Origin: Vibrio diazotrophicus
GTDB lineage: Bacteria; Pseudomonadota; Gammaproteobacteria; Enterobacterales; Vibrionaceae
Reading direction: 5' to 3'
DNA length: 64,000 bases
NCBI RefSeq assembly: GCF_038452265.1
Contig: NZ_CP151842.1
Coordinates: 682,001 to 746,000 of the forward strand
This document shows, piece by piece, positions 45,927-54,594 of this stretch. Below the pieces are notes generated by a model that ran no database searches, was not told the origin of the DNA, and saw only the letters and a program-made list of their open reading frames with translations. A program made the position numbers and the translations under genes. Positions within the stretch are counted from its first letter, which is position 1. Each line of letters begins with the position of its first letter.

Positions 45927-46153
45927 TTTGTTGAGGTTTTAAAGTTATAAGTAGATTATTAATCTGTTTAAAATCCAAATGCAGAATATGTAACTTATGC
46001 TTTCGGTGTGTGGTTATATAAATGTTCTTTTAAGGGTAGATCGCTGAACAAAGCAGATAAAGCGGAAGATCGGATTGAGATCTCTTTAACGATCTTTAAT
46101 ATGTAAGCAGGCGTTTAAACCAAAGATTTCGAATTAGAAGTTGGAGTAGTGTA
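45927..46153. other. Candidate crtS (chromosome 2 replication-triggering site)
   Basis: This 227-bp non-coding gap lies between the AlaX-like gene and yfgJ. That is the position I recall for crtS in V. cholerae (VC0764-VC0765), where RctB binds and replication of the site licenses chromosome 2. Visible structure: four GATC sites in 56 bp (46039, 46068, 46079, 46091), a perfect 8-bp palindrome GAGATCTC (46077-46084), and a 7-bp dyad AAGATCG / CGATCTT around it. I cannot align it to a reference crtS, so the call rests on synteny. Confidence 0.72.
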
Positions 46154-46375
46154 ATGGAAAACTTGTGTCCTCAATGTGACAAAGAGCTTGTGTGGGACGG
46201 ACAGTACCACTGTTCATCATGTGAGAGTCATTTTAAAAAGGTTGGATTTTGTCCCGACTGCGAAGCCGAACTAGAGAAACTGCAAGCATGTGGAGCTGCC
46301 AACTATTTTTGTAATACTTGTAATGAGCTGAAGTCAAAATCGCATATTCGTTTTGAGTTTCAAAAAGTTGACTAA
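46154..46375 (+). CDS. yfgJ: Zinc-ribbon protein YfgJ
   Basis: A 73-residue protein made of zinc ribbons: cysteine pairs at 5/8, 20/23, 33/36 and 53/56, with an extra C46, enough for two metal sites. It matches the YfgJ family encoded next to der in E. coli. GGAG lies about 9 bp upstream of the ATG. The function is unknown. Confidence 0.88.
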   Translation: MENLCPQCDKELVWDGQYHCSSCESHFKKVGFCPDCEAELEKLQACGAANYFCNTCNELKSKSHIRFEFQKVD

Positions 46376-46532
46376 TCGGTTTATTTAAGTTCTTTTCAAT
46401 ATTAAATCTCACTCAATGACTGAGTGAGATTTACCCTACAGTTATATCAGTCCTCGATATCTATTCTATTCGCTTTTCATCTGTATCATTTGTTAGCTGG
46501 GAATCCACATATGAAGTTGGATAAACACTGAA

Positions 46533-48613
46533 ATGAAACGGAAAGAACTCGCGAAAATGACCGACAAAGTGTTGCAGCGATATTTACTTTGGCTGCCAAG
46601 CATACTTATGGTGTGTGCCATTGGTACGTCTTTTATAAATCAGCAGTTATTTTCAAATAACTTAATCGCTTCGGTCATCACTAGTGTCGAAGAACAATAC
46701 ATTGCCATGAGAAAAGCGGAAGTTGTTGAACGAGTTGATACAACAATCAAAATGTTGGATGTCATTCGCCAAAGTAACGGTCTCGCTGACGGTGATATTA
46801 TTCCGACGGGGCTTTTCAATAAGACAATGAACTCTTTCCAGTTGTTAAACGAAAATAATGACGGCTATATTTTTGTTATCAACAAGAACAAAAAGTTCGT
46901 AGTACACCGAAATTCAGACAATTTATTTAGAGACGATATCGACGATAAAGTTGTTCACTATATTTATCAAAGCGCTATTAATGGCGCGTCTTGGGTTGAA
47001 TATAGCGATAAAGCCTTTAATAACCGTAAGAGTGATGCTGAAGCACAAAAGATCACACATATTCGTTATGTTGAGGATTGGGACGTTGTTTTAGGTAGTG
47101 GTGAGCTTTTACACGATATTAAAAACTATTCCGAGTCTGAAGCTAAACTGGTGACGGATTTAGTCCTAGATGAGAAGTCCAATCAAAACTTATTCCATAT
47201 TCTGGTTTTCATAATCTTCGCTGGCATCATTTATTACTTAAAAAATATTACATCCCAAAAGTTGTACGAATATAAATCGGCGATCGAAGAAAAACTTATC
47301 CAAATTGAAGAGAAAGACAATGAAATTGCTTTCCGCTCTCTTTATAACGATGTAACTGGTTTGCCGAATAGAAAGGCCACGTCCGATTATATTGATAATC
47401 TATGTCTGCAAGAAAAAGGCGAAGAATACCAATTACAATTGATCGACATTGTCGACTTTCAGAAAGTAAATAACCAGTATGGTTTTGCCGTTGGTGACCG
47501 AATACTTCGCCAAGTAACCAGCGCTCTTGAAGAGTTAAAGGATGAAACCATGTTCATCGGGCATGTTGCGGCAGACCAATTTGCCGTGATTTGCCAAAAG
47601 TCAGTCAGTTTGTGTATCGATGTAGCAAAAGAAACAGAAACCTTTGAGAAGTTTGATATCTGCGGTGAAATGATCTCACTACGTGTCCGTAATGCAGTCG
47701 TGAACTTCAAGAACAGAAATATTTTGGGTTCGATCATTGTTCGTAACGGTTAGCTGGCCATGAAGTATGCGAAGGCAAATAATTTATTTCACGTAAACTA
47801 TTCTTCGTTTATGTCTAAGAGTTCAGAGCGTCATTTTAAGATCTCGAACCTTCTTGATTTCGCTATCGAAAACAAAGAATTCTATGTTCACTACCAGCCG
47901 CAAGTAAGTACATTGAACGTTAAGATAATTGGCGTAGAGGCTTTAGTTCGTTGGGATAACGTTGAGCTAGGTCGAGTTGCGCCGTTGGATTTTATTCCTA
48001 TCGCAGAGAAGAAAGGAACCATTGGTAAGATCAGTGATCTGGTATTGACTCAAGCTTGTAATGACATTCAATCAGTTAGCCCGAATGGTGAAGAAGCATT
48101 GACTCTTTCAGTCAACATTTCTCCTAACCAGCTTATGAGCAAAAGGTTCGTTGAAAATACTATTGAGATCATTGAATCGACAGGTATTGATCCAAGTCGT
48201 ATTGTGTTTGAAATCACGGAAGGTACATTCTTAAACGATATTCCAGGCACAGTTGCGGTTATTGAACAACTAAAAGCCGTAGGTATTAAGTTCTCAATTG
48301 ATGATTTTGGTACCGGTTACTCATCTCTAAGCTATTTATCTAAGTTACCCGTTGCGTTGATGAAGTGAAAATTGATAAGAGCTTTATCAATGATTTAGTC
48401 GAAGATGAAGATGCTTACAACTTAGTGAAAAGTATCTTGGCGGTTGCGAACATCAAGCAGCTTACCATTGTGGCAGAGGGGGTTGAAACCAAAGAGCAGT
48501 CGCAAATTCTTGGTGACCTTGCTTGCCACTTACTGCAAGGTTATTACTTCTCTCGCCCAGTCGATGTAGAAAATCTGACCAAGAAAATAAAAGATAATTT
48601 AAAGGTTGAGTAA
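46533..48613 (+). pseudogene. Cache-GGDEF-EAL phosphodiesterase with two lesions
   Basis: Repaired, this would be about 691 residues: TM1 (about 18-36), a periplasmic Cache-type sensor (about 40-215), TM2 (about 226-245), a degenerate GGDEF domain (AADQF in place of GGDEF, so no cyclase), and a complete EAL domain (VEALVRW, FEITEG, DDFGTGYSS, KIDKSF, VAEGVET, QGYYFSRP). The reading frame is cut by an in-frame TAG at 47751-47753 (NG-stop-LAMKYAK) and shifted by a 5-bp duplication at 48350-48359. Removing the duplication gives LPVDEVKIDK. As it stands, no intact EAL domain can be made. Confidence 0.88.
48350..48359 (+). repeat. 5-bp tandem duplication (CGTTG x2) in EAL domain
   Basis: Two exact copies of CGTTG lie side by side where other EAL domains need one. 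Loss of one copy restores the frame into VDEVKIDK. The structure is typical of replication slippage. Confidence 0.85.
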
Positions 48614-48648
48614 GACCCGAGTTGTGTTGGGATTCCACTGTGATATTT

Positions 48649-48676
48649 GCCACTGATAGCCTCAGTGGCTTTTTTA
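48649..48676 (+). terminator. Terminator after the EAL gene
   Basis: The stem GCCACTGA / TCAGTGGC with a 5-nt loop is followed by seven T residues. Confidence 0.88.
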
Positions 48677-48697
48677 TAACAGGATAACGAGATGAGC

Positions 48698-50029
48698 CTA
48701 TTTTACGATTGAGCGAATCTCGCCCTCTTTGAGACGAGTTACGATTAGATCACCTTGCTTAACATCATTGGCATCATGGATAACGTCACCTTGAGCATTT
48801 TGAGTGATTGAATAGCCGCGCGACAATGTCGCCAACGGACTAACCGCGTTCATTTTATCTGTCAGGCGAGTAAACGTGTGGCGAGAAGAGACAAGATATC
48901 GCTTCATGGCATCATTCAGTTCTTTTTGTTTACTGGTTAACAAATATTGTTGATTGCGCAGTATCTTTTCCGGTGACAGCAACTGAAGCTGATGTTTCTG
49001 TTTATCGAGATGTTGTTGTGTTTTGTTGATTTGAGCTTGAATCGCACGCTCTAAACGCATGCTGTATTCATCTAACTGTTGCTGCTGGCGTTGTAAACGA
49101 TTGGCTGGATGCTGTCGGTCTAAACGATGTTGCAGCTGTTTCAACTCCACTTTCTGCTGAGCAAAATAGTGGCGCATAGCGCTGGCTATCTTGTGACGAT
49201 AGGTTTGAAACGCTTGCTTCTTATGCGTGTTGTCTCTACTGACCAGTTCAGCAGCCGCTGATGGTGTTGGTGCTCGAACATCGGCGACGAAATCGGCAAT
49301 AGTGACATCAATTTCATGTCCAACTGCACTGATAATCGGGATCTGACTGGCTGCAATAGTACGGGCAACGATTTCGTTGTTAAAGCACCATAAATCTTCC
49401 AATGAGCCACCGCCACGACCTACGATCAACACATCGCATTCCGCTCGGGAGTTCGCACACCCAATCGCTTGAGCTATTTGAATCGCAGCCTCTTCTCCCT
49501 GAACCAGAGTAGGGTAGATGATCACAGGTAAACTCGGATCTCGGCGTTTAAGTACTTGAAGAATGTCGTGCAGAGCAGCACCGGTTTTCGATGTGATGAC
49601 ACCCACGCATCTTGGATGTTCAGGAAGGCTTTGCTTTAAGGTATGAGCGAACAAGCCTTCAGAAGCCAACTTCATTTTTAGTTGGTCGAATTCCTGTTGT
49701 AAGCGGCCATCACCTTCAGGCTGCATACTTTCAATGATGATTTGATAATCACCACGCGGTTCATACAGGGATAATCGTGCTTTCACCAATACTTGCTGAC
49801 CATTCTTCGGCTTAAAGTTCACAAAGCGATTACTGCCTTTGAACATGGCGCATTTTACTTGGGCACGAGAGTCTTTAAGCGTGAGATACCAGTGACCAGA
49901 AACAGGAGCTGAGAAATTGGAAATTTCACCAATTAACCAAACGATGCCCATTTCATTTTCTAGTAATAATCGGACTTCAGCATTAAGACGAGAAACGGTG
50001 TAGATGTTTGGATTGGTATTGGAAGGCAC
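48698..50029 (-). CDS. xseA: Exodeoxyribonuclease VII large subunit
   Basis: Degrades single-stranded DNA with XseB. 443 residues: N-terminal OB fold (IYTVSRLNAEVRLLLE), a catalytic core with VGRGGGSLEDLWCFN and SAVGHEIDVTIADFVAD, and a long Gln-rich coiled-coil region (about 275-385). It starts at a GTG; the aligned E. coli start supports this. It is divergent from guaB. Confidence 0.96.
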   Translation of the reverse strand: MPSNTNPNIYTVSRLNAEVRLLLENEMGIVWLIGEISNFSAPVSGHWYLTLKDSRAQVKCAMFKGSNRFVNFKPKNGQQVLVKARLSLYEPRGDYQIIIESMQPEGDGRLQQEFDQLKMKLASEGLFAHTLKQSLPEHPRCVGVITSKTGAALHDILQVLKRRDPSLPVIIYPTLVQGEEAAIQIAQAIGCANSRAECDVLIVGRGGGSLEDLWCFNNEIVARTIAASQIPIISAVGHEIDVTIADFVADVRAPTPSAAAELVSRDNTHKKQAFQTYRHKIASAMRHYFAQQKVELKQLQHRLDRQHPANRLQRQQQQLDEYSMRLERAIQAQINKTQQHLDKQKHQLQLLSPEKILRNQQYLLTSKQKELNDAMKRYLVSSRHTFTRLTDKMNAVSPLATLSRGYSITQNAQGDVIHDANDVKQGDLIVTRLKEGEIRSIVK

Positions 50030-50118
50030 TAATTTTTCAACCAGACGTGAGTATGGAAATTAGCGGCAATATAATACATAGCAAGGGGCGGAATGCAAAT
50101 TAAAATGAAAAAAATGTG

Positions 50119-50147
50119 TAGCCAAGCGATTGCGTCGGGCGTATAAT
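50119..50147 (+). promoter_or_regulatory. guaB promoter with GC-rich discriminator
   Basis: A consensus TATAAT at 50142-50147 is followed by CCGTCCGC, a discriminator of the kind that makes promoters sensitive to ppGpp; the -35 (TAGCCA, 17-bp spacing) is weak. The expected transcription start is near 50154, giving a leader of about 105 nt. Confidence 0.6.
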
Positions 50148-50162
50148 CCGTCCGCAATATCT

Positions 50163-50227
50163 AATCCAAATGTAAATTTTCGGGATGGTTAAACATTCTA
50201 TACGAAAAGGGCATTTGGATTGTTTTT
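50163..50227 (+). promoter_or_regulatory. Nested hairpin in guaB leader, attenuator-like
   Basis: P1: AATCCAAATG (50163-50172) pairs perfectly with CATTTGGATT (50212-50221). P2 inside it: TTTTCG (50177-50182) with CGAAAA (50203-50208). P3: GGATG (50183-50187) with CATTC (50194-50198, one G-U). In all, 21 bp in one extended hairpin, followed by GTTTTT. It resembles an intrinsic terminator or attenuator placed between promoter and start codon. Regulation is inferred. Confidence 0.55.
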
Positions 50228-50259
50228 ATATTTACCCTCTAAATTGTGAGATATTGCAA

Positions 50260-51723
50260 ATGCTTAGAATTGCCAAAGAAGCGCTGACATTCGACGATGT
50301 TCTACTCGTACCAGCACACTCCACCGTTCTCCCAAACACTGCCGATCTACATACGCAGCTAACTAAAAATATTACTCTAAATATTCCAATGATTTCTGCG
50401 TCTATGGACACAGTGACAGAGGCTCGTTTAGCTATCGCTCTTGCACAAGAAGGCGGTATTGGCTTTATTCATAAGAATATGTCAATCGAGCAGCAAGCAG
50501 CTGAAGTTCGTAAAGTTAAGAAATTCGAAGCTGGTGTTGTTGTTGACCCTGTCACAGTAAACCCAGAAGCGACGATTGCAGATGTTATTGAACTGACAGA
50601 AAAGCACGGCTTCGCTGGCTTCCCAGTGGTAACGGATAACAACGAACTTGTTGGTATCATTACTGGCCGTGATGTTCGTTTTGTTACTGATTTAACAAAA
50701 GAAGTTGGTTCTGTAATGACACCTAAAGAGCGTCTTGCAGCAGTGAAAGAAGGCGCAACCCGCGCTGAAGTTCAAGAAAAAATGCACGAAGCTCGTGTTG
50801 AGAAAGTACTGGTTGTGAACGATGAGTTCCAGCTAACCGGTATGATCACCGCAAAAGATTTCCATAAAGCAGAACGTAAACCAAACGCATGTAAAGATGC
50901 TCGTGGTCGCCTACGTGTAGGTGCTGCAGTTGGTGCTGGCGCTGGTAACGAAGAGCGCGTAGCAGCTCTTGTTGAAGCGGGTGTTGACGTTCTACTTATC
51001 GACTCTTCACACGGCCACTCTGAAGGTGTTCTAAACCGCATTCGTGAAACTCGCGCAGCTTACCCAGATTTAGACATCATTGGTGGTAACGTAGCGACTG
51101 GTGCTGGAGCTAAAGCACTTATCGATGCTGGTGTTAGTGCTGTGAAAGTGGGTATCGGCCCCGGTTCTATCTGTACTACTCGTATCGTAACGGGCGTAGG
51201 TGTTCCTCAAATTACAGCAATTTCAGATGCTGCTGCAGTAGCAAATGAATACGGCATTCCAGTTATTGCTGATGGTGGTATCCGTTTCTCTGGTGACATC
51301 TGTAAAGCAATCGCGGCTGGCGCATCTTGTGTAATGGTTGGTTCAATGTTCGCTGGTACTGAAGAAGCACCGGGTGAAATCATTCTATACAATGGTCGTT
51401 CTTACAAGTCATACCGCGGTATGGGTTCTTTGGGCGCTATGTCTCAAGGTTCTTCAGATCGTTACTTCCAGTCTGATAACGCTGCTGACAAGCTCGTTCC
51501 TGAAGGTATCGAAGGCCGTATCGCATACAAAGGTCGTCTGAAAGAGATCGTTCATCAACAGATGGGTGGTTTACGTTCAAGCATGGGTCTAACTGGTTCA
51601 GCTACTATTGAAGACATGCGTACTAAAGCAGAATTCGTACGAATTTCTGGTGCTGGTATGGCAGAGTCTCATGTACACGACGTTCAAATCACTAAAGAAG
51701 CACCAAACTATCGTATGGGTTAA
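50260..51723 (+). CDS. guaB: Inosine-5'-monophosphate dehydrogenase
   Basis: Oxidises IMP to XMP, the committed step to GMP. It is 487 residues from the ATG at 50260, giving MLRIAKEALTFDDVLLVP as in other bacteria; the 25 extra upstream codons belong to the leader. Two CBS domains interrupt the barrel (about 95-205). The catalytic cysteine lies in GIGPGSICTTRI. guaA follows after 172 bp with its own regulatory features. Confidence 0.98.
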   Translation: MLRIAKEALTFDDVLLVPAHSTVLPNTADLHTQLTKNITLNIPMISASMDTVTEARLAIALAQEGGIGFIHKNMSIEQQAAEVRKVKKFEAGVVVDPVTVNPEATIADVIELTEKHGFAGFPVVTDNNELVGIITGRDVRFVTDLTKEVGSVMTPKERLAAVKEGATRAEVQEKMHEARVEKVLVVNDEFQLTGMITAKDFHKAERKPNACKDARGRLRVGAAVGAGAGNEERVAALVEAGVDVLLIDSSHGHSEGVLNRIRETRAAYPDLDIIGGNVATGAGAKALIDAGVSAVKVGIGPGSICTTRIVTGVGVPQITAISDAAAVANEYGIPVIADGGIRFSGDICKAIAAGASCVMVGSMFAGTEEAPGEIILYNGRSYKSYRGMGSLGAMSQGSSDRYFQSDNAADKLVPEGIEGRIAYKGRLKEIVHQQMGGLRSSMGLTGSATIEDMRTKAEFVRISGAGMAESHVHDVQITKEAPNYRMG

Positions 51724-51805
51724 GAGCCGCGTCTAGATTAATAGACGGTTTAGCTCAATAAACGTTTGATCGTAACGGCGAGTTTCTTAGCGGAATATGT
51801 ACCTT

Positions 51806-51821
51806 ACGTAAACGTTTGCTT
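51806..51821 (+). promoter_or_regulatory. PurR-like operator upstream of guaA
   Basis: ACGTAAACGTTTGCTT matches the PurR consensus ACGCAAACGTTTGCGT at 14 of 16 positions. A weaker copy with the same AAACGTTTG core is centred at 51763-51764, exactly 50 bp upstream. This suggests purine-responsive control of guaA apart from guaB. Confidence 0.6.
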
Positions 51822-51842
51822 TTTTACTTGATGACTTATAGA

Positions 51843-51862
51843 GAGGCGAGTAGACTCGCCTC
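51843..51862 (+). other. Hairpin just before guaA
   Basis: GAGGCGAGT and ACTCGCCTC form a perfect 9-bp dyad with AG between, 33 bp before the guaA start. No T run follows, so it is more likely an RNA-processing or stability element than a terminator. Confidence 0.45.
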
Positions 51863-51895
51863 CGATTCTCCATTTAGCTGATAAGATTGCTCAAT

Positions 51896-53449
51896 ATGAC
51901 AAAGAACATTCATGATCAACGAATTCTGATCCTAGACTTCGGTTCTCAATACACTCAACTTGTCGCGCGTCGCGTACGTGAAATCGGTGTTTACTGTGAA
52001 CTGTGGAGCTGGGACGTAGAAGAAGCGGACATTCGCGAATTCAACCCTGATGGCATTATCCTTTCTGGTGGTCCAGAAAGTGTAACTGAACAAAACTCTC
52101 CTCGCGCACCTCAATATGTATTTGATTCTGGCGTTCCAGTTCTGGGTGTATGTTACGGCATGCAAACCATGGCAGAACAGCTAGGCGGTCGCGTAGCAAG
52201 TTCAGAAGAACGTGAGTTCGGTTACGCACAAGTTAAAGTGTCTGGTGAATCAGCACTATTCAAAGATCTTGCTGAAATCCAAGATGTTTGGATGAGCCAC
52301 GGTGACAAAGTTGTTGAAATTCCAGCTGACTTCGTAAAAGTAGGTGAAACAGACACTTGTCCTTACGCGGCAATGGCTAATGAAGAGAAGAAATACTACG
52401 GTGTTCAGTTCCACCCAGAAGTAACGCACACAAAACAAGGTCTGCAAATGCTAGAGAACTTTGTTCTTGGCGTATGTGCCTGTGAGCGTTTATGGACGTC
52501 TGAATCAATCATTGAAGACGCAGTAGCACGTATCAAAGAGCAAGTGGGTGACGATGAAGTTATCCTTGGCTTGTCTGGTGGTGTGGATTCTTCTGTGGTT
52601 GCAATGCTTGTTCACCGTGCAATCGGCGACAAATTGACTTGTGTATTCGTAGACAACGGCTTACTTCGTCTTAATGAAGGTGAGCAAGTGATGGAAATGT
52701 TTGGCGATAAATTCGGCCTGAACATCATCAAAGTGGATGCGGAAGAGCGTTTCTTGAATGCTCTGGAAGGTAAGTCTGATCCAGAAGAGAAACGTAAGAC
52801 AATTGGTCACGTGTTTGTTGACGTATTCGATGAAGAGTCGAAGAAGTTGAAAAATGCAAAATGGTTGGCTCAAGGCACTATCTACCCAGATGTGATTGAA
52901 TCAGCAGCATCTAAGACAGGTAAAGCTCACGTAATCAAATCTCACCATAACGTTGGCGGTTTGCCAGACGATATGGAAATGGGCTTGGTTGAGCCACTAC
53001 GTGAACTGTTCAAAGATGAAGTACGTAAGATCGGTCTGGAACTTGGTCTTCCATACAACATGCTTTTCCGTCATCCATTCCCTGGTCCTGGTCTAGGTGT
53101 TCGCGTTCTTGGTGAAATCAAGAAAGAATACTGTGACTTACTTCGTCGTGCGGATGCTATCTTCATTGAAGAACTACATGCAGCGGATCTATACAACAAA
53201 GTGTCTCAAGCATTTACGGTATTCCTACCAGTACGCTCAGTAGGCGTAATGGGTGATGGTCGTAAATATGACTGGGTTGTATCGCTACGTGCAGTAGAAA
53301 CTATCGACTTCATGACTGCGCATTGGGCTCACCTACCTTATGATTTCCTAGGTAAAGTGTCTAACCGCATCATCAACGAAGTGAATGGCATTTCACGCGT
53401 GGTTTACGACATTTCTGGTAAACCGCCTGCGACAATCGAGTGGGAATAA
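51896..53449 (+). CDS. guaA: GMP synthase (glutamine-hydrolysing)
   Basis: Aminates XMP to GMP. 517 residues: class I glutamine amidotransferase domain with nucleophile GVCYGMQ and FHPEVTHT, an ATP-pyrophosphatase domain with the P-loop GLSGGVDSSV, and a dimerisation domain ending in TIEWE. The start is at the ATG at 51896, not the TTG 9 bp earlier. It ends at a strong terminator. Confidence 0.99.
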   Translation: MTKNIHDQRILILDFGSQYTQLVARRVREIGVYCELWSWDVEEADIREFNPDGIILSGGPESVTEQNSPRAPQYVFDSGVPVLGVCYGMQTMAEQLGGRVASSEEREFGYAQVKVSGESALFKDLAEIQDVWMSHGDKVVEIPADFVKVGETDTCPYAAMANEEKKYYGVQFHPEVTHTKQGLQMLENFVLGVCACERLWTSESIIEDAVARIKEQVGDDEVILGLSGGVDSSVVAMLVHRAIGDKLTCVFVDNGLLRLNEGEQVMEMFGDKFGLNIIKVDAEERFLNALEGKSDPEEKRKTIGHVFVDVFDEESKKLKNAKWLAQGTIYPDVIESAASKTGKAHVIKSHHNVGGLPDDMEMGLVEPLRELFKDEVRKIGLELGLPYNMLFRHPFPGPGLGVRVLGEIKKEYCDLLRRADAIFIEELHAADLYNKVSQAFTVFLPVRSVGVMGDGRKYDWVVSLRAVETIDFMTAHWAHLPYDFLGKVSNRIINEVNGISRVVYDISGKPPATIEWE

Positions 53450-53470
53450 TATTCGATTAGCTCTACTGCT

Positions 53471-53503
53471 AAGCCCCAGATAACCTCTGGGGCTTTCTTT
53501 TTT
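53471..53503 (+). terminator. Terminator of guaA
   Basis: The 10-bp perfect stem AAGCCCCAGA / TCTGGGGCTT with a 5-nt loop is followed by TCTTTTTT. The rest of the gap to 53764 is AT-rich with no ORF and should hold the satP promoter. Confidence 0.92.
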
Positions 53504-53764
53504 CAGTTAGAAAATATGTCCGAGCTATTGTAAAGCTCAAACATTAAGCAATTGTCCTACTGTGGGCATTTTGCTTGTGTTTTAATTCTATGTTTTTTAT
53601 AGGGTTATTTTATTTCTGTACAGTGAAGTTAGCTTTTGGTTTCTTGCAACTCAATAACTATAAAAATGAAATCTAAGTTTTTGCAAATGAAGTCTTTATT
53701 TTATCTAGCTGTCCATTAAAATCCGCGCGTAAATTTTATCCACTTTTTTTAAGGTACATGAGTA

Positions 53765-54370
53765 ATGTCTACTAAATTAGCTAACCCAGCACCACTTGGT
53801 CTAATGGGTTTCGGTATGACTACAATTCTGCTTAACATCCATAACGCAGGCTTCTTCCCACTAGATTCTATGATTCTTGCTATGGGTATTTTCTACGGCG
53901 GTTTAGGTCAAGTTATTGTAGGCATTATGTGCTACAACCGTGGTGATACTTTCGGTACAACAGCCTTCACTTCTTACGGTCTATTCTGGTTAACTCTTGT
54001 TGGCTTAATCGTTATGCCAAAAATGGGTCTGCCTGCTAGCCCTGAGCACTTCATGGGTTGGTACCTAGGTCTTTGGGGTATTTTCACTGGTTTCATGTTC
54101 ATTGGTTCTCGCTGCTACCCAGTTGCAAAACAAGTAGTATTCGGTTCACTGACTATCCTATTTGCTCTACTAGCACTACGTGATTTCACTGGTAGCGAGC
54201 TAATCGGCACTATCGCTGGTTTCGAAGGTATCTTCTGTGGCGCAAGCGCTATCTACTTCGCAATGGCTCAAGTTCTTAATGCTGAATACGGTCGTGAAGT
54301 GCTACCAGTTGGTAAACCAGCTTTCGTTAAAGAAGAAGTTAAAGTTGAACTGAAAGAAGTTGCAGCTTAA
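53765..54370 (+). CDS. satP: Acetate/succinate uptake transporter (SatP/YaaH family)
   Basis: Six-TM inner-membrane transporter of the acetate uptake transporter family (GPR1/FUN34/YaaH). 201 residues, with the family signature NPAPLGLMGFGMTT at the N-terminus and a charged C-terminal tail (VKEEVKVELKEVAA). It would supply acetate for AceBA. Terminators on both sides make it monocistronic. Confidence 0.93.
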   Translation: MSTKLANPAPLGLMGFGMTTILLNIHNAGFFPLDSMILAMGIFYGGLGQVIVGIMCYNRGDTFGTTAFTSYGLFWLTLVGLIVMPKMGLPASPEHFMGWYLGLWGIFTGFMFIGSRCYPVAKQVVFGSLTILFALLALRDFTGSELIGTIAGFEGIFCGASAIYFAMAQVLNAEYGREVLPVGKPAFVKEEVKVELKEVAA

Positions 54371-54389
54371 TTAACTTTTGATTTATAGA

Positions 54390-54417
54390 AAGGTCGACCT
54401 ATGGTCGGCCTTTTTTT
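54390..54417 (+). terminator. Terminator of satP
   Basis: The stem AAGGTCGACC / GGTCGGCCTT (one G-T pair) with a TAT loop is followed by seven T residues. Confidence 0.9.
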
Positions 54418-54594
54418 GTGTGTAAATTCTAATCCACAGTAAATGTCTGGTTGTTTTATATTCAAAGAGTGGAGTAACGTATTCCTGATACTAGCGCTAT
54501 GGGCCTAGCTATCCCTTATCCCATATTGTCATTTCAACGGGAGTGGCAAGTCAGTTGGTAAGGCTTATAAATATAAAATTAAACAGGAATGTAT

